Shown one piece after another: positions 8,078 through 16,829 of a stretch of 64,000 nt of DNA. The translations under genes and the position numbers were made by a program. Positions within the stretch are counted from its first letter, which is position 1, and every line of letters begins with the position of its first letter. Origin of the DNA: Brevundimonas bullata (GTDB lineage Bacteria > Pseudomonadota > Alphaproteobacteria > Caulobacterales > Caulobacteraceae); contig NZ_JACHLM010000003.1 of NCBI RefSeq assembly GCF_014207965.1, positions 434,001-498,000 on the forward strand, given 5' to 3'. The notes beneath the pieces are model-generated. The model was not told the DNA's origin. It was given only the letters and a program-made list of their open reading frames with translations, and did no database searches.

Positions 8078-8529
8078 GAGGGATGACGACCGCCGGATGA
8101 TCCCTCCGGGGTTTCGTGACCCTCCCCCGGCGCCGGGGACCTGACCGCCATTCCACCTTCCGCCTGGGCGATAGCCTTTTCCGCGGCTGCCCAGGCCAGG
8201 TCGACGCGCTCGTTCGGGGCGGCCAGAGCCGCCGGGTCGTTCTTCAGGGCCACCAGGCTCTTGAGCGCCGCCAGCATGGAGCCCGCCGCGCGCGTCAGGG
8301 CGCTGTCGACGGGCGGCTCACACTGCATGGCGGCGCGCCAGATTTCAGCCTTGTCGACGAAGTGGTTGGTGACCGCCCCCATGGTCACGCCCGCCTCCTG
8401 ACAGATATGGCGAAGGGTCGCCTGTTCATAGGGAATGAGGGTGAAGAGCGAGCGCGCCGCGGCAACGATCCGGGCCCGGGTCGCCGCCTTGGCCTGGGCG
8501 CGCCCGCCCCTTGGCGTGAGGTCATTCAT
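8074..8529 (-). CDS. Short TetR-like protein, array gene 3
   Basis: About 151 aa from the ATG at 8529. An upstream in-frame start exists at 8664, but the coding region of the previous gene covers it and 8529 gives a normal TetR N-terminus. The helix-turn-helix (TRARIVAAARSLFTLIPYEQATLRHICQEAG, NHFVDKAEIW) is followed by RAAMQCEPPVDS, the array's shared block. The short C-terminal part (LLAALKSLVALKND, DLAWAAAEKAIAQAEGG) parallels the other three. It overlaps the upstream gene by 8 bases and the downstream gene by 4, suggesting translational coupling. Confidence 0.75.
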   Translation of the reverse strand: MNDLTPRGGRAQAKAATRARIVAAARSLFTLIPYEQATLRHICQEAGVTMGAVTNHFVDKAEIWRAAMQCEPPVDSALTRAAGSMLAALKSLVALKNDPAALAAPNERVDLAWAAAEKAIAQAEGGMAVRSPAPGEGHETPEGSSGGRHPS

Positions 8530-9022
8530 GGGCCAGGCCTGCGGTTGCTGCGCTGCGTCTGGAGGGGCGCGCTCGCGCGCCGCCCGCTGCGTGGATCTCT
8601 CGAATGGCGGCAGGCTGCAGAACCCTGACGAGGGCTTCGGCCTCCTCCCACAGGAGATCCTCATCCTCCGGCGTCCGCGTGGCGACGAGCGCCTCCAGCG
8701 CTTCGAAGAGGCTTAGCGCTGATCGGGATAGGCGGCTGTCGACTGGCGGCTCGCAGCCCATAGCGGCCCGCCAGAGGCCCGCCTTATCGGGGAAATGCGC
8801 AAACATCGTCCCCACCGACACCCGCGCCTGGGCCGCGATCCTTCGCATGGTCGCGGCTTCATAGGGGTAGAGGTCGAAAACGGCGCCTGCGACCGCGACG
8901 AGATAGGCTCGCGTGATCGCCTTGTTGCGGAAACGACGCGTCGACAAGCGCTTTCCCGGCAGACAGCTGTCGTCCCCGCCGGCTTTCGTGTCAGCGCTGA
9001 TGGCGTCACGGCCGGCGGTCAA
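8522..9022 (-). CDS. Short TetR-like protein, array gene 2
   Basis: 166 aa. The TetR-type helix-turn-helix (AYLVAVAGAVFDLYPYEAATMRRIAAQARVSVGTMFAHFPDKAGLW) leads directly into RAAMGCEPPVDS and a short helical tail (LFEALEALVATR, LLWEEAEALVRVLQ). The C-terminal 25 residues are Ala/Arg-rich. Its ATG overlaps the stop of array gene 1 by 4 bases (ATGA). As with its neighbours, the effector domain is about half the usual TetR length. I infer a family of paralogues made by local duplication and long diverged, because only the helix-turn-helix, the CEPP block and the final helix pattern remain alike. Confidence 0.75.
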   Translation of the reverse strand: MTAGRDAISADTKAGGDDSCLPGKRLSTRRFRNKAITRAYLVAVAGAVFDLYPYEAATMRRIAAQARVSVGTMFAHFPDKAGLWRAAMGCEPPVDSRLSRSALSLFEALEALVATRTPEDEDLLWEEAEALVRVLQPAAIREIHAAGGARARPSRRSAATAGLAHE

Positions 9023-9549
9023 ATGCCCTGCTCCCGCTCATCATCCCCCTCGAACTGGGCCAGCACCGCCTCAGCCCGGCGCCACGCCGATCGACGATCC
9101 GCCGCTTCGGTCGAATCCGCCAGCCTGGCGGCGTGCAAACCGCGAAGCATGTCGAGAAGACGGCCCGACGCGCGCACGAGATCGCTGTCGAGGGGCGGTT
9201 CGCATTCCATGGCCGCCCGCCAGAGATCGGCCTTGTCGGAAAAATGCCCATGAAGACCGCCGATGCTCACGCCCGACATGCGGCTGACGTCGCGAAGCCT
9301 GGCCTGAGCATAGGGTCTGTCCGCGAAAAGCGCTCTCGCCGCCATGAGAATCCGGTCGCGCGTCATAGCCTTTTGCACGGCGCGCGCCCTCGGAAGGCTT
9401 GTCGGGATCAGGTCAGCGGCGCCCTCCCCCGCCGGTCCGGGCTGCCCTACGTGTGACCGTTCGGATCGCACCTTGCTGTCGGGGGCAGGGTCGGCCCCGT
9501 CACGCCCGCTGGAAACCTTCGTCATGCGGGGAAGCTGACGGGGGAGCAT
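9019..9549 (-). CDS. Short TetR-like protein, array gene 1
   Basis: 176 aa, first gene of the array. A disordered extension of about 60 residues (Asp/Gly/Pro/Arg-rich) precedes the TetR-type helix-turn-helix (RDRILMAARALFADRPYAQARLRDVSRMSGVSIGGLHGHFSDKADLW), which runs into RAAMECEPPLDS. The tail has LLDMLRGLHAARL and SAWRRAEAVLAQFEG, matching the pattern of the other three. Neither the ATG at 9549 nor the one at 9525 has a strong ribosome-binding site, so the exact start is uncertain. The promoter of the array should lie in 9550-9700, where no regulator site could be named. Confidence 0.72.
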   Translation of the reverse strand: MLPRQLPRMTKVSSGRDGADPAPDSKVRSERSHVGQPGPAGEGAADLIPTSLPRARAVQKAMTRDRILMAARALFADRPYAQARLRDVSRMSGVSIGGLHGHFSDKADLWRAAMECEPPLDSDLVRASGRLLDMLRGLHAARLADSTEAADRRSAWRRAEAVLAQFEGDDEREQGI

Positions 9550-10059
9550 CGGCGGGTCAACACCCCGGATGAGAGTTTCGGGGTTGCGTGCGTCTAGGGC
9601 GGGAAACCGCTCTTCACTCTGCCAACAGCCTAGATCTCGCGTCTACGAGGGCGCGCCGGACCACACGGATCGGCCGCCGCGCGAGCGACCTCCCCTTCCC
9701 AAATCCTATCCGACCTCCCGTGCGCTCGACCTAAGGGTCCGCATCCGGTTTCCGGCCGCCTGGCATGCGAGCTCTCGCAGCAGAGCCGCTTTGCGCGCGT
9801 GTCCCTGCTGGGGCCAAACACTCACCAGCCGCTGAGGCCCAAGGCCGGTTTAGGCGCTCCAGATCACGACGATGGCGCGCAGCACAGGATCATCGATCGG
9901 GCCGAGTTCAACTTCTGGCCAGCCGGAGCTGTTTACATGCCTGCTCCATATTTCACAAAGTCAAACAGCGCACCCCGGCGCGACACGGACCGCAAATACC
10001 ATCTAATCGTCTATTAAAGCTAAGCTTGAAAAGACATCGGATAGATTCGTAGCTCGAAA

Positions 10060-10074
10060 GGTGAAAGCTTCACC
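10060..10074. promoter_or_regulatory. Inverted repeat, possible operator
   Basis: GGTGAA-AGC-TTCACC, perfect 6-bp arms with a 3-base centre, in the pilus operon's upstream region. The size suits a dimeric helix-turn-helix regulator. Candidates encoded nearby are the TetR-like proteins and the LuxR-type protein. Confidence 0.3.
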
Positions 10075-10206
10075 GTTAAACTCATTCAAGCCAGGCGCCC
10101 AGCCGTGTTTACGGGCGCATATACAAACTCGCCGCCAAGGCGAATAAAGCAGCATACCCTAAATTGGGGTCGCTAGACCTCTCTGCGCCTGCCAGTAATG
10201 AAATCA

Positions 10207-10221
10207 TTAAGGCTTCATTAA
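10207..10221 (+). promoter_or_regulatory. CtrA-like box upstream of the pilus operon
   Basis: TTAAGGCTTCATTAA matches the TTAA-N7-TTAA core of CtrA-binding sites exactly. CtrA is the cell-cycle master regulator of Caulobacterales that controls flagellar and pilus genes. The box lies about 225 bases upstream of the pilin start. No promoter elements could be fixed with certainty. Confidence 0.5.
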
Positions 10222-10444
10222 GGCGTGGAGGGAGTGCTACGGATACGGCTTCAACGACCGTTTTGCGGCCCACGGTGAACCCTGCCAAGCCGGTCGACAG
10301 TCTCCTTCACAACAAACGTTTTTGAGCGCGTCTCGGCTCCAGCGAGTTCCGGGCGCGCCTGGAATGGCGATGGCTGACGCCGTCGACATGGGGACCTTTC
10401 GTCCCTCAAACCGAGGCTTGGCCTCAAAACTTGGAGAGAAGAAA

Positions 10445-11026
10445 ATGAAACTGATGATGGTGGGCGTCGCCGCCCTTATGCTTCTTCCGGCCACCGCCAT
10501 GGCGCAGGTCGCCACCAGCGACAGCGAGGCAGCCACCTTGACGCTGACAGGCGCCATTCCGGTGGAATGCTCGCTGGGCCTGGGCGACACCTCGACGAGC
10601 AGCGCAAGCCGCACCGTCAATCTGAACCAGGGACGCCTGACCAACCAGGCCATGCCGTCCCTGTATTACGGCTGCAACGCGCCCTACACCCTGACGGTGT
10701 CGTCCGCCAACGGCGGCATGCGCAATCAGGACGCACCTGACGGCAGCTATCAGTACACCGCCCGCTACGGCCTGAACTTCAACGGCATTCCCACCGGCGC
10801 CGCCGGCGGCGCCGCGGGTCTCGACCAGTACGAACTCGGACAGACCCGGACGACGCCCTTCGCTATCGTCACCCAGGGCTGGAGCAACATCGCAAGCCTC
10901 GTCAACCAGATCTCAGTTCTCAACGTCGAGGTTGATCTGGGCGCTGGCGGCGCGACTGACGGCACCAACTATCTGGCCGGCTCCTACGAGGACGTCCTGA
11001 CGTTCGAGATCTCGGCGTCGCTCTAA
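10445..11026 (+). CDS. Chaperone-usher pilin, spore coat U-like (SCPU) domain
   Basis: A 193-aa secreted pilin subunit. A signal peptide (MKLMMVGVAALMLLPATAMAQ) is followed by an SCPU-type fold: TLTLTGAIPVECSLGLGD near the N-terminus with a Cys, a second Cys in YYGCNAPYTLTVSSANGG, and the C-terminal beta strand GSYEDVLTFEISASL. The pattern corresponds to Csu-type archaic pili, where such subunits polymerise by donor-strand exchange. I chose the ATG at 10445 (GGAGAGAAG just upstream) over an upstream in-frame start at 10322, because it gives the signal peptide. First gene of a five-gene plus-strand operon. Confidence 0.85.
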   Translation: MKLMMVGVAALMLLPATAMAQVATSDSEAATLTLTGAIPVECSLGLGDTSTSSASRTVNLNQGRLTNQAMPSLYYGCNAPYTLTVSSANGGMRNQDAPDGSYQYTARYGLNFNGIPTGAAGGAAGLDQYELGQTRTTPFAIVTQGWSNIASLVNQISVLNVEVDLGAGGATDGTNYLAGSYEDVLTFEISASL

Positions 11027-11101
11027 GACGATTGTTCAAAACTGCTGCGCCGGACCTGAACAGGATTTCAGGCCCGGCGCTCGGCAGTTTGGGGGGAGTT
11101 C

Positions 11102-11866
11102 ATGTTTCATCACCATCGTCTCGCGCAGGCTGCGGCGGCTCTCGGCCTGGCCCTCACGAGCCTGACAAGCGGCCCGGCGGCAGCCCAATCCTACGAAATC
11201 TCGCCGCTACTCGCCGAACTCCAACCGACGGCGTCGCGGTCGGAGCAGACCTTCAGAGTGCTCAACAAGTCGGATACGCCGATTGCGGTAGAGGCCATCA
11301 TTCGCCAACGCCTGGTCAGCGACAGCGGCCAGAACCTTGACGGCGAAATCTCCGAGGATTTCATACTCGTTCCGCCTCAGATGGTGGTGCCGGCTCAGGG
11401 ATCTCAGACCCTGCGTCTTCGATGGATCGGCGAGCCGCAGCTTGAGAGGGAACTGCCCTTCCGCATGCGGGTCCGGCAAATTCCGGTGACGTTCGACGCG
11501 CCCGGCGAAGGCGGGCGCGTCACCGTGGCCTTCTCCTACGTGGCGAACATCTACGTGGCCCCGCCCGGGGCGGCGTCGGACATCGCGCTGACAAAGGCGG
11601 AGCCCCTGGAGAGCGAAGGCAAGCGACACCTCGCCATCACCCTGGAAAACCGCGGCACGAAGCGGGCGGTGATCGACAAAGCGGAACTGCAGGTCACCGG
11701 GGCCGACGGCGCGACCAGCCTTGCGGCGGGATCGCCGGCCACGGAAGCCTTGACCACGCAGACCATCCTGGCGGGCGCCTCGCGTGTCTTCCTGCTCCCC
11801 TGGCCTGACGCCCTGACGTTCGGACCGATCACGGCGAGCCTCAACGCCCAGTATCTGATCCGCTAG
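11102..11866 (+). CDS. Periplasmic fimbrial chaperone (PapD-like, CsuC type)
   Basis: A 254-aa chaperone that would bind pilin subunits in the periplasm and deliver them to the usher. Residues 1-29 form a signal peptide ending in GPAAAQS. The first immunoglobulin-like domain includes SRSEQTFRVLNKSDTPIAVE and LVPPQMVVPAQGSQTLRLRWIG, the typical G1-strand region. The second domain carries LAITLENRGTKRAVIDKAEL. A GGGGGGAGTT purine tract precedes the ATG. It lies 75 bases after the pilin gene and 13 bases before the usher, as in Csu-like operons. Confidence 0.88.
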   Translation: MFHHHRLAQAAAALGLALTSLTSGPAAAQSYEISPLLAELQPTASRSEQTFRVLNKSDTPIAVEAIIRQRLVSDSGQNLDGEISEDFILVPPQMVVPAQGSQTLRLRWIGEPQLERELPFRMRVRQIPVTFDAPGEGGRVTVAFSYVANIYVAPPGAASDIALTKAEPLESEGKRHLAITLENRGTKRAVIDKAELQVTGADGATSLAAGSPATEALTTQTILAGASRVFLLPWPDALTFGPITASLNAQYLIR

Positions 11867-11879
11867 GACAAGAACCGGG

Positions 11880-14465
11880 GTGCTGGAACTTCTCACAATC
11901 CTTGCGACACAGGAGCCAACGGGGCTCTCCGTCGCGCAAGCCACGCCCGCCGCGCCCACGACCCCATCTGCGGACGATGTGTTCGAACGGGCTTTCGGCC
12001 GGCGCCAGTCGCGGCCGGCGCGTTTTGACTATCCGGTCTTCGTCGACGACGAGCGCATCGGCGCTGTCGATATCGTGGTTGGAGCCAGTCCGGCCGAGAC
12101 CACCGTGGACGCGGCTGCGCTCCTGGCCGCCCTCGAGCCCCTCCTGGACACCGAGGTCATCAAGGGGCTTCAAGCGAGCGCTGCAGCCGCGCCGGACGGG
12201 CGCCTCAGCCTCGCCGGCTTGCAGGCGGAAGGTCTTGACGCCGCCTTTGACAATCAGCTGCTGGCCTTAAGGCTGGAGCTGCCTCTGGCGATGCGCCAGC
12301 GGCGCCTGCTCTCGCGACAGGACCGCTACCTGCGTGAAGTCGCCAACGCCCTGAAGCCTGAGCCCTTCTCGGTCATCCTGAACACCCGGCTCGATATCCT
12401 CTACGGAGAAGCGGAGGGTCGCCGCTATGGGCGCCTGCCAGCCGCAGGATCGCTTGACCTTGCCGTCAACCTGCACGGCTGGGTGCTGGAAACCGGGGTC
12501 GACCTTCAGGAGAGGCTAGAGGCGGAACCGACTGAAGCCCGCATGGATGAAGTCCGCCGCAAGGTCACGACCCTGACGTGGGACGATCCCGCCCGTGCTC
12601 GGCGATTTCGTCTGGGCGACATCCAGGCGGAAGGATCGGGTTTCATCGCCCTGTCCCCGCTTCTAGGAGCCTCGTGGGGACGCGATTACACCCTCCAGCC
12701 CTTCCGCGAGAGGCGGCCGAGAAACCTCCAGGACTTCGAGATCGCAGACGACGCTCTGGTCGACATCTATGTGAACGGCGTCCTGGCGCGCTCGCTCAGA
12801 CTAACGCCCGGACGCTACAGTCTGGCCGATCTTCCGATCATACAGACCGCTTCCAATGTCATCGACATCGTCGCCCGGGACAATCTGGGCGGGGAGACGC
12901 GCTTCAGTTTCGACGCCTTTTCCTCCACGTCCCTGCTGGCCGTGGGGGAAGCGGACTGGGGCGTGTCGGCTGGCTTGGAACGATACTTTGATCGCGGACG
13001 TCTCCGGTACGAGACGGACCGGTTCGTGGCGTCGGGCTTTTACGAACGCGGCCTGACCAACACCTTCACGGGCGGCGGCGCCTTGCGGCTGACCCAGGAC
13101 GGCGGGGTCCTGTCAGGCCTGGCCGTCAAGGCGACGGCCGTCGGCAGCTTCAGCCTGCGGGCGGCCGCCTCGCAGTACGATCGATCAGGCTCAGGCGGCG
13201 CCGTCGACCTGACCTATAACTATCAGCAGGCGACCGAGGGGCTTCGAGCAGGATTGAAGCTTAACGCCAACCTTGGCTGGCGCAGCCCGCGCTTCACGCC
13301 CGTGGAGACCAGCACAACCGGCGCCGCCGGTTTCATTGCGCCGGAATGGACAGTCGCCGCCACGGTCTCGGCGCCGCTCACACCCAATATCGGCTGGTTC
13401 ATCAGCGGATCCTATGCGCTACTGCGCGATCAGGCGGACAGCCACACTCTGACCGCCGGCGGATCCTGGGCTTCTGAGCGAGCTAGCCTCACAGCCTCGG
13501 TGGGGCATAGCTCCGGCGCCGGCTTCGGTCGTTTCCAGCGCGACGAGACCATCGTGCGCCTGCAATTTAACTGGCGTTTCGGACTGGGGTCCGGAGCCAG
13601 CGCCTCCTATGATTCCCGTACAGATCTTCGTCGGCTGGAGTATCTTCACACGGGCGTTCCCGGCGTGGGGGCCGTGGATTACCGCATCGGCTATCAGGGC
13701 GTAACGGGGTCTGATGGGCTCACGGGCGAGTTGGGCTACACGGCCAACCGGTTCGAGCTCAGGCTGTCTCAGGACTACGAGACCTTCCTCACCACTGAAG
13801 GGCCCGACGATGTCGTGGTCGGCGATAAGGATCGCCTCAGGACCCGCGCCACCTTGGGGACCGCCGTGGTCTACGCGGGCGGCCAGCTCGCCCTGAGCGC
13901 GCCCGTCGCGGACAGCTTCGCCCTGATTCGGGGGCATGAGGATCTTGAAGGCGCCGACCTGGCCGTCAACCCCGACCTGGCGCGACTGGAACAGGGCCTG
14001 GTCTATCAGGCCCGCTCGGACCGTATGGGGCCTGCCGTGCTGAACAATCTCTTCTCTTACCGGCCCCAGCTCGTGACGGTGCAGCCTCTGGACGCGGAAC
14101 GCTCCGTCGCCTCGCCGAAGGATACAGCGGTCTTTGCGACTTACCGCTCCGGCGTGATCGTCGACTATGGGGAAGGCGGAAGCGCAGCGGCCATCGGCAT
14201 TTTGCGCGATGCGCTGGGCGAACACCTCGGGTTGCGCAGCGGGGTGGCCCGGCCGGTTGACGACCCGACGGCGACCGGCACTCTGATATTCTCCAATGAA
14301 GCCGGGCGCTATTACGGCGACGGGCTTCGCGCCGGCCGTACTTACTCCATAGAGATCCGGGGAGAAGAAGGCTTTACCGGCGTCCTGGTCATGCCGGAGG
14401 ACGCCAAAGGCGTTGTCCGCGGCCTGGACATCGTTCTCACGCCGAAAGGAACCATCGCCCCATGA
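11880..14465 (+). CDS. Outer-membrane usher (CsuD/FimD-like)
   Basis: An 861-aa usher that would form the outer-membrane pore for pilus assembly. The N-terminal domain includes RFDYPVFVDDERIGAV. The barrel region has typical usher motifs (GDIQAEGSGFIALSPLLGASWGRDYTLQP, VDIYVNGVLARSLRLTPGRYSLADLPI). The C-terminal domain ends YSIEIRGEEGFTGVLVMPEDAKG. The start is a GTG at 11880 and the N-terminus is a poor signal peptide (MLELLTILATQ), so the true start could differ. Length is normal. The stop overlaps the next gene's ATG by 4 bases. Confidence 0.88.
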   Translation: MLELLTILATQEPTGLSVAQATPAAPTTPSADDVFERAFGRRQSRPARFDYPVFVDDERIGAVDIVVGASPAETTVDAAALLAALEPLLDTEVIKGLQASAAAAPDGRLSLAGLQAEGLDAAFDNQLLALRLELPLAMRQRRLLSRQDRYLREVANALKPEPFSVILNTRLDILYGEAEGRRYGRLPAAGSLDLAVNLHGWVLETGVDLQERLEAEPTEARMDEVRRKVTTLTWDDPARARRFRLGDIQAEGSGFIALSPLLGASWGRDYTLQPFRERRPRNLQDFEIADDALVDIYVNGVLARSLRLTPGRYSLADLPIIQTASNVIDIVARDNLGGETRFSFDAFSSTSLLAVGEADWGVSAGLERYFDRGRLRYETDRFVASGFYERGLTNTFTGGGALRLTQDGGVLSGLAVKATAVGSFSLRAAASQYDRSGSGGAVDLTYNYQQATEGLRAGLKLNANLGWRSPRFTPVETSTTGAAGFIAPEWTVAATVSAPLTPNIGWFISGSYALLRDQADSHTLTAGGSWASERASLTASVGHSSGAGFGRFQRDETIVRLQFNWRFGLGSGASASYDSRTDLRRLEYLHTGVPGVGAVDYRIGYQGVTGSDGLTGELGYTANRFELRLSQDYETFLTTEGPDDVVVGDKDRLRTRATLGTAVVYAGGQLALSAPVADSFALIRGHEDLEGADLAVNPDLARLEQGLVYQARSDRMGPAVLNNLFSYRPQLVTVQPLDAERSVASPKDTAVFATYRSGVIVDYGEGGSAAAIGILRDALGEHLGLRSGVARPVDDPTATGTLIFSNEAGRYYGDGLRAGRTYSIEIRGEEGFTGVLVMPEDAKGVVRGLDIVLTPKGTIAP

Positions 14466-15361
14466 CGCGGATCATGCTCCTGCTGGCCATCGTAACAGGC
14501 GCGCTCGTCGCCACGCCGGCCTCGGCCTGCGTGTCCGGTTTCTCCCAGCGCGCACTACATATACACCTCGCCCATGTAAGGGTGGATCCCTTCGGGCTGG
14601 TGACGCGCGGCGATCGCGGATCGTCCTTTCTGCGCCTTTCTTCTGAGACCACGGACGAAGAGGACAACGGGCGCTGCGGCGCTTTGCTGAGGGTCACGCC
14701 GATAGGAAGCCCCCACTTCGGCATCACGAACGGTCGCGGCGCCAACCTGGATCTGGAGCTCACTGCCGACGCTCAGGCGGGAACGCCGTCTATTCGCCAG
14801 CCCGGCGCCCTCGTGTTCATGCTGCCCCGTCAGGACACCACCCTCGACGCCGCCATTCTGGAGGGACTGGCGACAGGCTCCGGCCCCTTCGAGGGCGCCT
14901 TCCGCATCGAGCTGACCACCGCTGACGAGTCCGACGTCGTCGACATCGCCGAGCTGACAGTCACGACCGTCATCCCCCCTGCGGTGTCCATCCGCTTCGA
15001 CGACGCCATGGGCGCTTCTCGCAAGATGCTCGATTTCGGTCACATGACGTCCGGCGACATGCGTCATCTGACACTGCATATCGCGTCGACGACCGCCTAT
15101 ACCGTCGCTGTGTCGAGTGAGAACGGGGGGACGATGGTTAACCGCGAAGCCGGCGTCAGGGCCGACGTCGCCTATGATCTCCTCCTCGGAGGCCGAGCGG
15201 TCGCCCTTGGCCAGACCCCGACGGAGCTGGCGAGAGGAGCCCCGCCCCCCGGCAGGCCGACACGGCAGTCGCTTGACCTGGCTGTCGTGCTGCGAGAGAT
15301 CGCCGGATACGCAGGTCGATATCAGGATACGGTTACTTTTACGGTCTCTTCTATTTACTAA
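14462..15361 (+). CDS. Spore coat U-like tip adhesin or subunit (CsuE-like)
   Basis: A 299-aa exported protein. A signal peptide (MTRIMLLLAIVTGALVATPASAC) is followed by two domains. The N-terminal one (to about 160) has the SCPU-type SIRQPGALVFMLP region. The C-terminal one contains FGHMTSGDMRHLTLHIASTTAYTVAVSSENGG and ends YQDTVTFTVSSIY, the same closing strand pattern as the major pilin. In Csu pili a two-domain protein of this sort is the tip adhesin, so the same role is inferred here. The ATGA overlap with the usher gene indicates translational coupling. Confidence 0.75.
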   Translation: MTRIMLLLAIVTGALVATPASACVSGFSQRALHIHLAHVRVDPFGLVTRGDRGSSFLRLSSETTDEEDNGRCGALLRVTPIGSPHFGITNGRGANLDLELTADAQAGTPSIRQPGALVFMLPRQDTTLDAAILEGLATGSGPFEGAFRIELTTADESDVVDIAELTVTTVIPPAVSIRFDDAMGASRKMLDFGHMTSGDMRHLTLHIASTTAYTVAVSSENGGTMVNREAGVRADVAYDLLLGGRAVALGQTPTELARGAPPPGRPTRQSLDLAVVLREIAGYAGRYQDTVTFTVSSIY

Positions 15362-15420
15362 GACCATCCACCAGACTTTAAAAATACAGCGTCTAGTTTC
15401 CACCACGGAGACTAGATGTG

Positions 15421-15981
15421 ATGATCATAAAAAACACAGTCGCAATCGCGCTTGCGGCCGGACTTTCGATGATGTCGGTCTGCGAGGCGAAAGCCCACAC
15501 AGATCCTGAACGTTACGTGGCGGCCGCTCCCCAGCTCATGATGCAGGTTTGCAGCGCTTTTTTCTCAGGGGCGCCTATGGCGCCGGTCCTGAGGGATCTG
15601 GAAGCCTGGCCTGCTCATGAACCCCTGCGCAGTCGTCTGCTCGGCGATCGCGAAGGGAAGGTCTTTCTGACACGCCAGTTCGGCTACGGCCTGTATGCCC
15701 TGACATTCGAGGCCAGCGGTCAATGCGGCGTGGAGGTCTTCGCCGTGCCGACCGGACTCGCCCGGTCACGTTTTGCCGGGATAGGCCAGACAGCCTCCGC
15801 GAGCTTCATAAGCGCGCCTCTAATGCACCGCGACGAGACGGCGCCGCAGTCCATCCCCCTGGTGCGTAACCCCAACGGGGCTGGCTTGGACCTGCACTTG
15901 CGCATCACTGAAGACACATCCGGCCGAGGCTCTGCCGCCTTCATCCTTACTCGCAAACGCGCGACGACGTATTCCCTCTAG
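15421..15981 (+). CDS. Small exported protein of the pilus operon, unknown function
   Basis: 186 aa. Residues 1-26 look like a signal peptide (MIIKNTVAIALAAGLSMMSVCEAKA). The mature part holds two Cys (VCSAFFSGA, GQCGVEVF) and no family motif that I recognise. ACGGAGAC lies upstream. The start could be the ATG at 15421 or an overlapping GTG at 15418. It is 60 bases after the tip protein and on the same strand, so an accessory pilus role is plausible. It does not have a pilin-like C-terminal strand. Confidence 0.6.
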   Translation: MIIKNTVAIALAAGLSMMSVCEAKAHTDPERYVAAAPQLMMQVCSAFFSGAPMAPVLRDLEAWPAHEPLRSRLLGDREGKVFLTRQFGYGLYALTFEASGQCGVEVFAVPTGLARSRFAGIGQTASASFISAPLMHRDETAPQSIPLVRNPNGAGLDLHLRITEDTSGRGSAAFILTRKRATTYSL

Positions 15982-16014
15982 GCATTGGGCGATCGCCCCA
16001 GCAGAGCCTTCGCC

Positions 16015-16614
16015 CTAGCCGAGCCGGAAGGGCAGGAGTTCGGCGAACATCTCCTCGCGACTGCTAACGCCAAGCTTGCCGTAGGCTCGCTTTATGTGCG
16101 TCCGGGCGGTGGCTACCGACACGCCCAACGCCAGCGCTGCGGCCTCGACATTAGCCCCGTCCACTAGGCGCTTCAAAATGCTCTCCTCCGCCGCGGTCAG
16201 GCCCAGAGCAGGTCCGAACTTCGCCCAGATCCGCTCGACGTCTCTTGTATCGCTGAACGCGATTACAAAGGCTTCGTTAGAGTCCAGAAGCACCTTGGTC
16301 ACGCGCATGACAATGCAGCCTCGCTCTTCGCCTCGGGGCAAGACCCAGGCGCAGGGCTGATCATCGACATCGTTTAAGAAAGACCGAAACTCTTGCGTCG
16401 TCCCGGCCTTGAGTTGAAGCCGCCCGCCGATTTCGCGGAGATCGGGATCCGTGGACAGCAGGAGCCCGCCGGACGGGTTGCTCCATATAAGTCTGAGATC
16501 GGCATCAATGATAACCGCGGGCCGACTGCAATGGCGGCCCCATAATTCTATAGCGGCGGCCTGCTCGCCCGCAGACCACCTGTCATCGCGAAGCTTAGAA
16601 CCGCTGAGCTGCAT
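16015..16614 (-). CDS. LuxR-type regulator with PAS-like sensor
   Basis: About 199 aa. The C-terminal 65 residues are a clear LuxR/GerE helix-turn-helix (LGLTAAEESILKRLVDGANVEAAALALGVSVATARTHIKRAYGKLGVSSREEMF). The N-terminal part (VIIDADLRLIWSNPSGGLLL) resembles a PAS fold that senses a small ligand or redox state. The ATG at 16614 has a G-rich tract upstream. A GTG at 16620 would add two residues. It faces the pilus operon convergently, so a role in controlling it is possible but unproven. It lacks a receiver domain, so it is not a two-component regulator. Confidence 0.78.
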   Translation of the reverse strand: MQLSGSKLRDDRWSAGEQAAAIELWGRHCSRPAVIIDADLRLIWSNPSGGLLLSTDPDLREIGGRLQLKAGTTQEFRSFLNDVDDQPCAWVLPRGEERGCIVMRVTKVLLDSNEAFVIAFSDTRDVERIWAKFGPALGLTAAEESILKRLVDGANVEAAALALGVSVATARTHIKRAYGKLGVSSREEMFAELLPFRLG

Positions 16615-16829
16615 GCCCACCCCCCACGAACAATGTTATAATGTGTACCAAAACGGTTCAACATCAAGACCTGATCGAGAATTTTCAGCGCTGACCCTCG
16701 GTTCGGAAAGGCAAAGGTCTTCAGCGTCCGGCCCCGCGCCGTCCAAGCCGTCTGCCGACTTCGCCCGCGCGCAGGCATCCCGGGAGGCATACTGGCGACA
16801 TTGAGACCCATTTGACGAGGCGTCTTTAG

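Larger units (their letters stand above)
9550..10444. other. Long intergenic region between the TetR array and the pilus operon
   Basis: Roughly 900 bases with no convincing gene on either strand. It holds divergent control regions: the TetR array leader at its left end, and on the right the inverted repeat at 10060-10074 and the CtrA-like box at 10207-10221 upstream of the pilus operon. Open frames here lack family motifs and ribosome-binding sites. Confidence 0.5.
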
